Positions 1 to 7,054 of a DNA stretch of 16,121 nt are shown piece after piece. Origin of the DNA: Betaproteobacteria bacterium (GTDB lineage: Bacteria; Pseudomonadota; Gammaproteobacteria; Burkholderiales; SG8-41); the NCBI GenBank assembly GCA_020028375.1, contig JAHZNX010000016.1, positions 1 to 16,121 of the forward strand, written 5' to 3'. The position numbers and the translations under genes are program-made. Every line of letters starts with the position of its first letter. The first letter of the stretch is position 1. The notes below the pieces were generated by a model. That model saw only the letters and a list, made by a program, of their open reading frames with translations, was not told the DNA's origin and searched no databases.

Positions 1-512
1 ACTACGCATCCACCGGCAGCGGCAGCGCGGGCCATCTCGGGATGGAGCTTCTGAAGAAGGCCACGCGCATGGATATCGTGCACGTGCCGTATAAAGGCGC
101 AGTCCCGGGACTTACGGATCTCGTTGCCGGTCACGTCGCGCTGATGTTCACTTCGGCGCTGTCCACGGCGAGCGTCCAGAGATCCGGGAAAGTGCGCGTA
201 CTCGCCGTCGGCAGCCTGCAGCGCTCACCCTCGCTGCCAGAGGTGCCGACCATCGCCGAGTCCGGCTACCCGGGCTTCGAGGTCATCTCCTGGTGGGGCC
301 TCCTGGGGCAGGCGGCCATGCCGAAAGAAATCGTCGCGCGGCTCAACGGCGAGATTGTCAAGGCGATGGCGTCGCCCGACGCGCAGAACCGCATCGGCGC
401 GCTCGGCGCCGACATCAAGACCAGCACACCCGAGGAGTTCGCCGCCTACATCCGGAGCGAGCAGGCGAAATGGGGACAGGCGATCAAGGACAGCGGCGCG
501 CGAGTGGATTGA
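1..512 (+). CDS. Bug/TctC-family solute-binding protein, C-terminal part (5' end outside window)
   Basis: The reading frame is open from base 3, before any start codon, so this is the last 169 residues of a protein that normally has about 325. The frame begins in the conserved YASTGSGSAGHL segment, followed by the VPYKG strand, then LPEVPTIAESGYPGFE and a final amphipathic helix (EEFAAYIRSEQAKWGQAI). These are the usual C-terminal landmarks of the Bug (tripartite tricarboxylate receptor, TctC) family. Such proteins are exported to the periplasm and bind carboxylates or similar small anions for TctAB permeases or for sensing. The ligand cannot be told from this half, and the signal peptide is outside the window. 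The stop (TGA) lies just upstream of a C/G-rich palindromic repeat. The next gene is a convergent paralogue. Confidence 0.93.
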   Translation, partial: YASTGSGSAGHLGMELLKKATRMDIVHVPYKGAVPGLTDLVAGHVALMFTSALSTASVQRSGKVRVLAVGSLQRSPSLPEVPTIAESGYPGFEVISWWGLLGQAAMPKEIVARLNGEIVKAMASPDAQNRIGALGADIKTSTPEEFAAYIRSEQAKWGQAIKDSGARVD

Positions 513-520
513 ATTCATTA

Positions 521-560
521 CCTTCCCCTCGACGGGGGAGGGATAGGGTGGGGGTGACGA
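521..560. repeat. Palindromic C/G-rich intergenic repeat, copy 1
   Basis: A C-run (CTTCCCC) and a G-run (GGGGGAGGG) flank TCGA, followed by a GGGTGGGGGTGA tail. The same layout occurs at 1623-1676 in this orientation and at 5869-5912 in reverse. It lies between two convergent Bug genes, where the hairpin could also act as a transcription terminator, although no T-run follows. Confidence 0.7.
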
Positions 561-564
561 CTGC

Positions 565-1548
565 TCACTCGCCCTTGATATTCCGCTCCTTGATCACCCG
601 CGCCCATTTCACCTGCTCATTCTTCAGGTAGGCGATAGTCTCCGGCGGGGTGGTGAAGAAGAATTCCATGCCGCCCTTCTCGTAGCGCTGGACGATCACG
701 GGTTCCGACAGGGTGGCCCGGATCTTCTCGTTCAGCGTCTTGATAATCGCCGCCGGCGTGCCCCTGGGCGCTGCGACGATGTGCCACGCCGCCATCTCGA
801 ATCCGGGCAGCCCGGCCTCGGCGACGGTCGGCAGGTTCGGAAGCGCGGATGAACGCTTGAGGCTGCTGACGGCGAGCGGGCGCAGGCGACCGGCCTCGGC
901 CAGGCGCGCGGTCTGCGTGATGTTGGAGAAACCCACCTGCACTTCGCCGCTCACCACCGCGGCGAGCGCCGGGCCGCCGCCCTTGTATTGAATTGCCCGG
1001 ATGGAGGTGTTGCCCATCAGGTTGAACAGCTCGCCGGTGATGTGCGCGTTGGTGCCGATGCCCGAGGAGGCGTAGATGAGCTCCCCGGGGCGCGACTTCG
1101 CGAGCGCCAGCAGCTCCTTCACGGAGTGGACCGGGACCGATGGATGCACCGAGACCGTCGTCGGCACCTGGGAGATCATCGCAACCGGCATGAAATCCTT
1201 CAGGGGATCGTAGCCGGCGTTCGCGTAGAGCATGGGGCTCGTGACGAACGCGATCGTGTGCACGAGCAGCGTATAGCCGTCAGGCGCGCTGTCCTTGACG
1301 ATTCGTGTTCCGATCTGGCCTGACGCGCCGCCGCGATTGTCGATGACGACCTGCTGTCCGAGCCGATCCGAAAACTTGTCCTGGATCGCGCGGGCGTTGA
1401 AATCCGTGCTGCCGCCGGGCGGAAACGGTGCGATCACGCGTATCGGCCTCGTCGGGTAGCGCTCCGCCGCGTGCACGGGCAGGGTGGTGGCCGCAAGAAG
1501 CGCGGCGACTAAGCCGAACCGGATGGAGCTGCGGCAAATCCCTTCCAT
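565..1548 (-). CDS. Bug/TctC-family periplasmic solute-binding protein
   Basis: Full-length 327-residue Bug protein. A Sec signal peptide covers about residues 1-28 (hydrophobic core LVAALLAATTLPVHAA, cleavage before ERYP). The first ligand-pocket loop is canonical, PFPPGGSTD at residues 41-49, followed by VIDNRGGASGQIG, APDGYTLL, the YASSGIGTNAHI loop, YKGGGPA and LPNLPTVAEAGLPGFE. Family members bind small carboxylates or amides in the periplasm; the ligand is not predictable here. The start is set by an AGGAGG ribosome site at 1555-1560, six bases ahead of the ATG, and by the signal peptide following directly. It has no TctA or TctB neighbour, so it either borrows a permease encoded elsewhere or has a sensory role. 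Its promoter-leader closely resembles that of the Bug gene at 2147-3130. Confidence 0.96.
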   Translation of the reverse strand: MEGICRSSIRFGLVAALLAATTLPVHAAERYPTRPIRVIAPFPPGGSTDFNARAIQDKFSDRLGQQVVIDNRGGASGQIGTRIVKDSAPDGYTLLVHTIAFVTSPMLYANAGYDPLKDFMPVAMISQVPTTVSVHPSVPVHSVKELLALAKSRPGELIYASSGIGTNAHITGELFNLMGNTSIRAIQYKGGGPALAAVVSGEVQVGFSNITQTARLAEAGRLRPLAVSSLKRSSALPNLPTVAEAGLPGFEMAAWHIVAAPRGTPAAIIKTLNEKIRATLSEPVIVQRYEKGGMEFFFTTPPETIAYLKNEQVKWARVIKERNIKGE

Positions 1549-1618
1549 GGCCTTCCTCCTATGTCATTATCGAGCAGCATCGAGGCCGTCTCTCGGAAAA
1601 GTATATTCCCCTCCCGCC
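1549..1618 (-). promoter_or_regulatory. Promoter-leader A of the Bug gene at 565-1548
   Basis: On the minus strand a TATACT -10 hexamer lies at 1605-1600, about 52 bases before the ATG, and an AGGAGG ribosome site at 1560-1555. No good -35 is visible: the spaced position falls in the G-rich repeat. The whole leader is closely similar to 3131-3198, including the first 12 bases, TATACT at the same place, a shared CTCGAT block and the ribosome site. Confidence 0.55.
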
Positions 1619-1622
1619 AAAT

Positions 1623-1676
1623 CTCCCTTCCCCCTTGATGGGGGAGGGCTACGGTGGGGGTGATGGTGGGGGTGAT
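1623..1676. repeat. Palindromic C/G-rich intergenic repeat, copy 2, with tandem tail
   Basis: CCCTTCCCCC (1625-1634) and GGGGGAGGG (1640-1648) form a hairpin around TTGAT. The tail contains the 12-mer GGTGGGGGTGAT twice in perfect tandem (1653-1664 and 1665-1676). It belongs to the same family as 521-560, and 5869-5912 is an inverted copy. If read as protein it gives the PSPLMGEG-like string often seen where gene callers run into this kind of repeat. Confidence 0.8.
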
Positions 1677-1700
1677 AATTAGGGTGACTTCACCCGAACA

Positions 1701-2081
1701 ATGACGAACCCTCCCTGGCTAACCCTCCTCGCCCCACTCCCCGCCGAAGGCGGCGAATGGCATCAGGAAACACGCACGGATCCAGCGTTGAAGGGCTGGA
1801 CGCAAGTCCGCCTCGTGCTCGGCGATGGCGTCACCGGCCTGCGGGTGTTGACGGCAATGTTCGATCCCGAGGGCCGTCCGGGCAGCGTGAGCGATCTCGT
1901 CGCATGGAACGGCGGCCGCGACCAGGAAACGGCCGGCGGGCGCATCGAGCCCGACGGCCGGATCTACGCTACTTACTGGCTCACGGAAGGCGAGCAACAC
2001 ACGCCGCGAGCGCTCACGGCGGAAGAAGAGGAAGGACTGCGGCGGTTGGCGGCGGCGTTGCGGACCCGATGCAAACCTTAG
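1701..2081 (+). CDS. Hypothetical protein, 126 residues
   Basis: I do not recognise the family. The frame uses GC-rich third positions throughout and reads as a compact soluble protein without signal peptide or membrane segment. Residues 30-95 look like beta strands (VRLVLGDG, LRVLTAMFDPEGRP, GGRIEPDGRIYATYWLTEG), and an acidic helix (TAEEEEGLRRLAAALRTRC) ends the chain. The ATG at 1701 is the only in-frame ATG before residue 53, and a TAG lies seven codons upstream; no convincing ribosome site precedes it. The first residues (LLAPLPAEGGEW) resemble translated intergenic repeat, so the true start may be later, for example the GTG at 1816. It converges on the Bug gene at 2147-3130. Function unknown. 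Confidence 0.65.
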   Translation: MTNPPWLTLLAPLPAEGGEWHQETRTDPALKGWTQVRLVLGDGVTGLRVLTAMFDPEGRPGSVSDLVAWNGGRDQETAGGRIEPDGRIYATYWLTEGEQHTPRALTAEEEEGLRRLAAALRTRCKP

Positions 2082-2146
2082 TGCGGTCGGAAGGGATACG
2101 GGGATTTCCGGCGGGTTTTCCTGGCGGGTGGCAAATACATCGGGTG

Positions 2147-3130
2147 TCAGTTGGCGCTAATGCCGGCGCTCTTGAACACCTTATCCAGGCGTGTCGACTC
2201 AGCTTTGATTTCTGCCGCAAACACCTGAGGCGTGCTGGCGACCACTTCCGCGCCCGCGCTGAAAAAGCGACTCTTGGTCTGCGGCGTGGTGAGCACCTTG
2301 ATGATTTCCTGATTCAAGCGATTCAGGATCGCAGCGGGCGTCGTCGCGGGCGCCCAGGCACCGTATATCGCCTCTGCCGCATAACCCGGCACGCCCGACG
2401 CGGCGATCGTCGGCAGTCCCGGGGCCAATGCGGACGGTTCGGCGCTGGTGATGGCCAATGCCTTCAGCTTGCCTGATTTCACGTGCGGCAATGACGAAGT
2501 TGCCGTCGCGAACATTACTTTCACCTGGCCGGCCATCACATCGATCAAGGCCGGGCCCGTGCCTTTGTAGCCGATGCGTACCAGATTGACGCCGGCCATC
2601 GCCTTGAACAGTTCACCGGCGATGTGATTCGATGAACCGACCACTCCGGAGGCATAGTCGATATCGCCCGGGGCCGCTTTGGCCGCGGCGATGAGTTCTT
2701 TGACCGAATTGGCGGGAAGCGAAGGATGCACCACGAGGATGTTCGGCGCGCGAGCTGTCAGCATGATCGGCGTGAGCTCGCGGAAGTGATCGTATGCGGT
2801 CTTTTCGAGCAAAGGTGCGATCCAGACCGTGTTGTTCTGCACAAGGAGGGTGTGGCCATCGGGTAGCGCTTTGGCGACCGTGATCTGCGGGATATGAGTC
2901 CCGCCACGATTGTCGACGATCACCTGCTGGCCAAATCTCTCCGTGAGTCCCTGCGCGATAAGGCGTGCCACCAGATCATTGCCGCCTCCGATCGCGGAGG
3001 TCACGAATCGTATGGGTCGATTCGGATAGTCCTGGGCGCATACCGCGCTCACCGCAAGCGTGCATAGCGCGAACAAGAGCATCGACGCGCTATAGGATGG
3101 CGTCAATCGAGGAGAAAGCTCGTTCGTCAT
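2147..3130 (-). CDS. Bug/TctC-family periplasmic solute-binding protein with atypical first pocket loop
   Basis: Bug protein of 327 residues. The start is placed at 3130 rather than at the in-frame codon at 3301 because an AGGAGG site sits six bases upstream. The residues that follow also form a signal peptide (hydrophobic segment MLLFALCTLAVSAVCA, cleavage near residue 32). The usual PF-x-x-GG-x-x-D loop is replaced by TSAIGGGND at residues 44-52, while later landmarks are present: VIDNRGGTHI, LPDGHTLL, the YASGVVGSSNHIAGE loop, YKGTGPAL and LPTIAASGVPGY. A periplasmic binding role is expected from the family. The altered loop suggests a sub-family with a different ligand; this is inference. 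No transporter genes are adjacent. The leader is near-duplicate to that of the gene at 565-1548. Confidence 0.95.
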   Translation of the reverse strand: MTNELSPRLTPSYSASMLLFALCTLAVSAVCAQDYPNRPIRFVTSAIGGGNDLVARLIAQGLTERFGQQVIVDNRGGTHIPQITVAKALPDGHTLLVQNNTVWIAPLLEKTAYDHFRELTPIMLTARAPNILVVHPSLPANSVKELIAAAKAAPGDIDYASGVVGSSNHIAGELFKAMAGVNLVRIGYKGTGPALIDVMAGQVKVMFATATSSLPHVKSGKLKALAITSAEPSALAPGLPTIAASGVPGYAAEAIYGAWAPATTPAAILNRLNQEIIKVLTTPQTKSRFFSAGAEVVASTPQVFAAEIKAESTRLDKVFKSAGISAN

Positions 3131-3198
3131 GGCTGTCCTCCTGCTTCGTGATCGAGCGGCATCAAGACCGCCTGTAACGAGTATAGTCCCCTCCCGCC
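3131..3198 (-). promoter_or_regulatory. Promoter-leader B of the Bug gene at 2147-3130
   Basis: On the minus strand TATACT lies at 3185-3180, about 50 bases upstream of the ATG, and AGGAGG lies six bases before it. The sequence aligns nearly end to end with leader A (1549-1618), with two small gaps. The -35 position has no recognisable hexamer. Confidence 0.55.
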
Positions 3199-3242
3199 CG
3201 AGGGTGAGCCGGGTTTCTCCCCTCCTGGCCCCCATCCCCGCC
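3186..3242. repeat. Degenerate C-rich intergenic repeat
   Basis: Contains CCCCTCCCGCC, a CTCCCCTCCTGG block and CCCCCATCCCCGCC, resembling a decayed member of the palindromic repeat family at 521, 1623 and 5869. No intact hairpin remains. The rest of the gap up to 3318 holds a lone TTGACG at 3257-3262, a possible -35 for the gene at 3319, but no good -10 follows. Confidence 0.35.
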
Positions 3243-3318
3243 ACAGGCATCGCGGATTGACGATCTGCCTGCCGGTGGATCATCCTGTGCCAACGGGTCA
3301 CCTAACGGGGGAGGTCAC

Positions 3319-3924
3319 ATGAAACGAGTTATTGCAAGAGCAGTGGCGATGTTGGCGGTCGCGATGATCGCCGCCGCCTGCGGGCACCAGCCGTCGAAAC
3401 CGGGGTGGATAACGCTGATCGACGGCGACGCCGGAATGGAAAACTGGACTGTGTCGGGGAGCGCCGCTAATTGGAGGGCCGAGGATGGCTCCATCCAGGC
3501 AGACAAGACGACCGGCAAGGGCGCCAGCGTCCTGGTCTCGAAGCGTTCCTTCAGGGATCTCGAGATTTACGCGGAATTCTGGGCCTCGGACGACACGAAC
3601 AGCGGCATCTACTTTCGCGCCCCCGATCCGAATAAGGTCAATACCGCATCGGGTGCCTTTGAAGTGCAGATCTGGGACAAGAATCCCAATCCGAAGTACA
3701 GCACCGGGAGTCTCGTGAACGTCGTCGAGGTGCAGCCCATCTACAAGGCCGGCGGCCGGTGGAACACCTACGAAATCTACGCCAAGGGCTCCGAGATCAC
3801 CGTCAAGCTGAACGGCGTGGTCACGGCTACCACCAAGGAAGCCAAGACCCACGCAGGGCGGATCGGGCTTCAGTTCAACAGCGGTCCCATCAAGGTCCGC
3901 AAGCTGCTCGTCAGGGAGCTTTGA
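3319..3924 (+). CDS. DUF1080 (3-keto-disaccharide hydrolase domain) exported protein, probable lipoprotein
   Basis: 201 residues. The N-terminus is a signal sequence ending in MIAAAC, with Cys21 as the likely lipidated residue; the -3 position is Ala rather than Leu, so the lipobox is weak. The remainder is a single DUF1080 concanavalin-like beta-sandwich: WITLIDGDAGMENWTVSG, the WRAEDGSIQ strand, FRDLEIYAEFW, the NSGIYFRAPD motif, FEVQIWDKNP, WNTYEIYAKGSEITVKLNGV and GRIGLQFNSGPIKVRKLLVREL. Members of this domain family act on 3-keto-glycosides or bind carbohydrates; the actual substrate here is unknown. A GGGAGG ribosome site precedes the ATG. It ends 8 bp from the convergent oxidoreductase gene. 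Confidence 0.93.
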   Translation: MKRVIARAVAMLAVAMIAAACGHQPSKPGWITLIDGDAGMENWTVSGSAANWRAEDGSIQADKTTGKGASVLVSKRSFRDLEIYAEFWASDDTNSGIYFRAPDPNKVNTASGAFEVQIWDKNPNPKYSTGSLVNVVEVQPIYKAGGRWNTYEIYAKGSEITVKLNGVVTATTKEAKTHAGRIGLQFNSGPIKVRKLLVREL

Positions 3925-3932
3925 CCGAACTG

Positions 3933-4856
3933 TTACCGGATCTTGAACACCAGCTTGCCGCGGAAGTGGCGGCCTTCGCTCACCCGGTGGGCCGCGGCGG
4001 CGTCCGATAGCTTGTAGGTCCTGATCTCGGGGACGCGAACGGCGCCGCCCGCGACCAACGCCGAGATGCGATCGAGGTGCGCATGGTCGCGTCCGACCTT
4101 GGGACGCAGCGATGAGGCGTCGGGACGCGGCGAAGCCGGCGCGGTTGGCCCCGAGCCGATGAAAGCCGCGCGGCCACCCGGGCGCAGCACGGCGAACGAG
4201 CGCATGGCCACCTCGCCGCCGACGGTATCGAACACCGCGTCGCAGCCGGACACCGCTTTCGTGAAGTCCTGGGCGTTGTAGTCGATGACCTGGTCGGCGC
4301 CGAGCCGGCGCACGTAGTCGAGATTCGCCGCGCTGGCGGTCGAGATCACGCGGGCGCCAATGAACTTGGCGACCTGGATCGCGAAGCTCGCCACGCCGCC
4401 CGCACCGCCCTGGATCAGGATCGTCTCCCCGGGCTTGAGCTTCAGGGTATCCTCGATCGAAACCAGCGCGGTGAGGCCGATCAGCGCGAGCGAGGCGCTC
4501 TCCACGTGGGAAAGGCTCACCAGTTTTTTCGCCACGATCGCCGACCGGATCGCGACCTTCTCGGCATAGCAACCGTCCGCGACTTGCTCCACCACCCCGA
4601 ACACCGCGTCGCCGACCTTGAAGTCCGTCACGCCGTCGCCGAGCGCACTCACGACACCCGAGAAATCGCGCCCCGGAATGTACGGAAACGTGGTGATCGG
4701 CGCATAGCTGCCGGCGCGCACTTTCCAGTCGGCACCGTTGACGCTCGCCGCGTGCACGTCGACGAGCACCTGGCCGGGTCCTGCGACCGGATCTGGAACG
4801 TCGCCGTACTGCATCACCTCGGGCCCGCCGTTCTTCATGAAATAAGCTGCCTTCAT
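3933..4856 (-). CDS. MDR-family NAD(P)H oxidoreductase (quinone reductase-like, zinc-free)
   Basis: 307 residues. The start is the ATG at 4856 (MKAAYFMKNGGPEVMQYGDV, a standard MDR N-terminus) with AGGAAA just upstream; the longer in-frame extension would overlap the divergent gene at 4900. The GroES-like fold comes first: PYIPGRDFSGVV at 58-69 and VGDAVFG at 81-87. A Rossmann nucleotide-binding domain follows, with GGAGGVASFAIQVAK at about 150-164. The structural zinc cysteines and catalytic Cys/His ligands of alcohol dehydrogenases are missing, which fits the quinone reductase/enoyl reductase branch. It should move hydride from NADPH to a quinone or enone in the cytoplasm; the substrate is unknown. 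It is divergent from the aldo/keto reductase, with 43 bp between starts. Confidence 0.93.
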   Translation of the reverse strand: MKAAYFMKNGGPEVMQYGDVPDPVAGPGQVLVDVHAASVNGADWKVRAGSYAPITTFPYIPGRDFSGVVSALGDGVTDFKVGDAVFGVVEQVADGCYAEKVAIRSAIVAKKLVSLSHVESASLALIGLTALVSIEDTLKLKPGETILIQGGAGGVASFAIQVAKFIGARVISTASAANLDYVRRLGADQVIDYNAQDFTKAVSGCDAVFDTVGGEVAMRSFAVLRPGGRAAFIGSGPTAPASPRPDASSLRPKVGRDHAHLDRISALVAGGAVRVPEIRTYKLSDAAAAHRVSEGRHFRGKLVFKIR

Positions 4857-4899
4857 CGATGTTTCCTGTTGAGTTGGTCGCGAGGGTATCCTAGCACGC

Positions 4900-5913
4900 A
4901 TGAAATACCGTTCATTCGGCCGCAGCGGCATCAAGGTCTCGGAAATCATTTTCGGCGCCGGGTCGGTCGGCGGCATCCTCATCCTCAAGGATGACGCGAC
5001 GAAGCGGGAAGCGATCCGCCGGGCGCTTGCCGGCGGCATCAACTGGTTCGATACCGCCGCGCAATACGGGAACGGCAAATCGGAAGAAGCGCTCGGCCGG
5101 CTGCTGCCCGAAGCCGGCGCGGCGCCCTATCTCTCGACCAAGTTCAATCTCGATGCGGACAATCTGAAGGACGTCCCGGCGCAGATTGAGGAGCGCCTGA
5201 TGGCGAGCCTCGCCCGGCTCAATCGCTCATCGGTCGACCTGCTGCAGCTGCACAACCGGATCGGGTCGAAGGCCGGCGGACGCGTGATGACGGTCGAGCA
5301 GATCCTCGGCAGGAACGGCGTGGCCGACGGGCTCGACCGGCTGCGCGGGAAGGGGCTGATCCGCCAGATGGGCATTACCGCAATCGGCGAGGCGGCATCG
5401 GTTTGCGAGGTGATTCGCAGCGGGCGCTTCGATTCGGCACAGGTCTATTACAACCTGCTCAATCCCAGCGCGGGCCGGCGCATGCCCGGGGCTTGGACCG
5501 GGCACGACTTCACCGGCGTCATCGAGGCCTGCCGCGCGCACCGCGTCGCGGTGATGGCGATCCGTATTTTCGGCGCCGGGGTCATCGCCACGGATGAGCG
5601 GCACGGGCGCGAGAGCATACTCACTTCGAACACGAGCATCGCCGAGGACGAGCGCAAGACGAAGGCCGTGTTCGACGCGATCGGAACCGGCCACGGAACG
5701 CGCGCGCAGGTCGCGCTCCGCTTCGTGCTGTCGAACCCGGATGTGTCGGCCGCCGTGATCGGCAGCGCGGAACTGCATCATATCGACGAGGCGCTGCAGG
5801 CGGCTGATAGGGGGCCGCTCCCCCCGCAGGTTCTCGCCCGCCTCGATGGGCTGTATGAAAGTGATTTCACCCCCATCCCCCCCCTTCCCCCATCGAAGGG
5901 GGAAGGGAGATAA
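4900..5913 (+). CDS. Aldo/keto reductase with repeat-derived C-terminus
   Basis: 337 residues with the aldo/keto reductase TIM-barrel signatures. The catalytic tetrad can be placed at Asp51 and Tyr56 (FDTAAQYGNGKSE), Lys81 (STKFNL) and His118 (LLQLHN). The enzyme should reduce carbonyls with NADPH, or work as a dehydrogenase of the galactose-dehydrogenase-like type; the substrate is not predictable. The start at 4900 gives the usual MKYRSFGRSGIKVS beginning. No ribosome site is visible and a TATCCT lies only seven bases upstream, so a leaderless transcript is possible. The last 13 or so residues (PIPPLPPSKGEGR) and the TAA are encoded by the palindromic repeat at 5869-5912, so the original end has been replaced. 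It shares a 43-bp divergent region with the oxidoreductase at 3933-4856. Confidence 0.94.
   Translation: MKYRSFGRSGIKVSEIIFGAGSVGGILILKDDATKREAIRRALAGGINWFDTAAQYGNGKSEEALGRLLPEAGAAPYLSTKFNLDADNLKDVPAQIEERLMASLARLNRSSVDLLQLHNRIGSKAGGRVMTVEQILGRNGVADGLDRLRGKGLIRQMGITAIGEAASVCEVIRSGRFDSAQVYYNLLNPSAGRRMPGAWTGHDFTGVIEACRAHRVAVMAIRIFGAGVIATDERHGRESILTSNTSIAEDERKTKAVFDAIGTGHGTRAQVALRFVLSNPDVSAAVIGSAELHHIDEALQAADRGPLPPQVLARLDGLYESDFTPIPPLPPSKGEGR
5869..5912. repeat. Palindromic C/G-rich repeat, inverted copy, overlapping a gene end
   Basis: CCTTCCCCC (5883-5891) and GGGGGAAGG (5898-5906) form a perfect 9-bp stem with a six-base loop. The element matches the reverse complement of copy 2 (1623-1676), including the CACCCCCA side. 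It overlaps the 3' codons of the aldo/keto reductase. Confidence 0.8.
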
Positions 5914-5974
5914 CAGCGCTGCGCACGGTGAGAATGGAGACCGATTTTGGCCGCGCGGGGTGAGGTTCAGGGGC

Positions 5975-6004
5975 TTGGCGGACCGCCCGTCGGAGGCCTA
6001 AACT
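5975..6004 (+). promoter_or_regulatory. Candidate sigma-70 promoter of the Bug gene at 6050
   Basis: TTGGCG at 5975-5980 and TAAACT at 5999-6004 are separated by 18 bp, and the -10 ends 45 bases before the ATG. A GAGGAGGG ribosome site follows at about 6037-6045. It differs from the leaders of the two minus-strand Bug genes. Confidence 0.45.
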
Positions 6005-6049
6005 CTTGCAACAAGCCAGGCGTTACAACCACCTTGTGAGGAGGGTCCC

Positions 6050-7021
6050 ATGAAACGTGCAGCTCATCTGTTCCTGATTCCGGTTATGTTGTTTGCCGCA
6101 TCGACCGTCGCCGCAGCGGCTGCCACTGCAGAGTATCCCGGCAGGCCGATCCGGTTCATCGCGCCGTTTGTGCCCGGTGGTCCGAGCGACACGCTTTCGC
6201 GGCTCCTCGGCCAGAAGCTGACCGAGAGCTGGGGCCAGACCGTAGTCGTTGACAATCGCGGAAGCGCAGGCGGCATCGTCGGCTTCGAGCTGGGCGCCAG
6301 GGCAGCGCCGGACGGATACACGCTGCTGCTTGCCAACGGGGCCGGGCTCACGATCAACCCGAGCGTTTACCTCAAGCTGCCGTACGATCCCGCGCGCGAC
6401 TTCCTGCCCATCACGCAGGTCACGTCCGGCGCGTACTACCTGGTGGTCCCGCCTTCGCTCCCCGCCAAGACCGTGAAGGAGTTCATCGCCCTTGCCAAGG
6501 CCAAACCGGGGGGCCTCAACTTCGCGGCGACGGGGACCAACAACCTGCTCGCGACGGAGCAATTCAACTTCATGGCCGGCATCAAGACGGTGGCCGTGAA
6601 TTACAAGGGAACCGGGCAGGCGGTGAGCGCGGTGTTGAGCGGCGAAGTGCAGATGATGATCATGAGTCCCTTGATCTCCGTACCGCAAATCAAGGCCGGA
6701 AAGTTGCGGGCGATCGGCATTACGGGACCGAAGCGCAGTCCCGTTCTCCCGGATGTGCCCACTATCGCGGAGACTTTACCGGGATTCGAGAATATCACCT
6801 GGCACAGCGTGGTGGTTCCCGCCAAGACGCCGAAGCCGATCGTCGCCAAGCTCTCCAAGGAGTTGATGAGGATCATCAAGCAGCCGGATGTTCAGGAGCG
6901 CTTCGCTTCGGTGGGCCTCGACGCCGTGGGCTCGACGCCGGAGGAGCTCGCCGCCCTGATCAAGAAGGAAACCGTGATGTATGCCAAATTGGTCAAGGAG
7001 ATCGGGCTCAAGCCTCAATAG
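6050..7021 (+). CDS. Bug/TctC-family periplasmic solute-binding protein
   Basis: 323 residues. The signal peptide covers about 1-27 (LFLIPVMLFAASTVAAAAA, then TAEYPGRPIR). The pocket loop is PFVPGGPSD at 39-47, followed by VVDNRGSAGGIVGFE, APDGYTLLL, the FAATGTNNLLATE loop, YKGTGQAV and LPDVPTIAETLPGFE. These identify a complete Bug receptor. Its FAATGTNN loop differs from the YASSG/YASGV loops of the minus-strand paralogues, so it probably binds a different ligand. The start is supported by GAGGAGGG seven bases upstream. It is apparently monocistronic: a promoter lies just upstream and the next gene is convergent 33 bp away. No permease components are nearby. Confidence 0.96.
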   Translation: MKRAAHLFLIPVMLFAASTVAAAAATAEYPGRPIRFIAPFVPGGPSDTLSRLLGQKLTESWGQTVVVDNRGSAGGIVGFELGARAAPDGYTLLLANGAGLTINPSVYLKLPYDPARDFLPITQVTSGAYYLVVPPSLPAKTVKEFIALAKAKPGGLNFAATGTNNLLATEQFNFMAGIKTVAVNYKGTGQAVSAVLSGEVQMMIMSPLISVPQIKAGKLRAIGITGPKRSPVLPDVPTIAETLPGFENITWHSVVVPAKTPKPIVAKLSKELMRIIKQPDVQERFASVGLDAVGSTPEELAALIKKETVMYAKLVKEIGLKPQ

Positions 7022-7054
7022 GGCAAACCGGGGGGCAGACCATGTAGCGCGCGG

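Noticed and set aside
1608..1690. Possible CRISPR-like or tandem-repeat array
   Set aside because: Only a two-copy 12-mer tail and a hairpin are present; there are no regularly spaced repeats with unique spacers.
3131..3301. N-terminal extension of the Bug gene to 3301
   Set aside because: The extension translates the promoter-leader and repeat; AGGAGG and a signal peptide fix the start at 3130.
3298..4572. 424-residue minus-strand frame over the DUF1080 and oxidoreductase genes
   Set aside because: It spans two real genes on opposite strands in the wrong frame and has no family features.
6023..6688. 221-residue minus-strand frame over the Bug gene at 6050
   Set aside because: Antisense shadow of a gene with an intact signal peptide, ribosome site and full set of family motifs.
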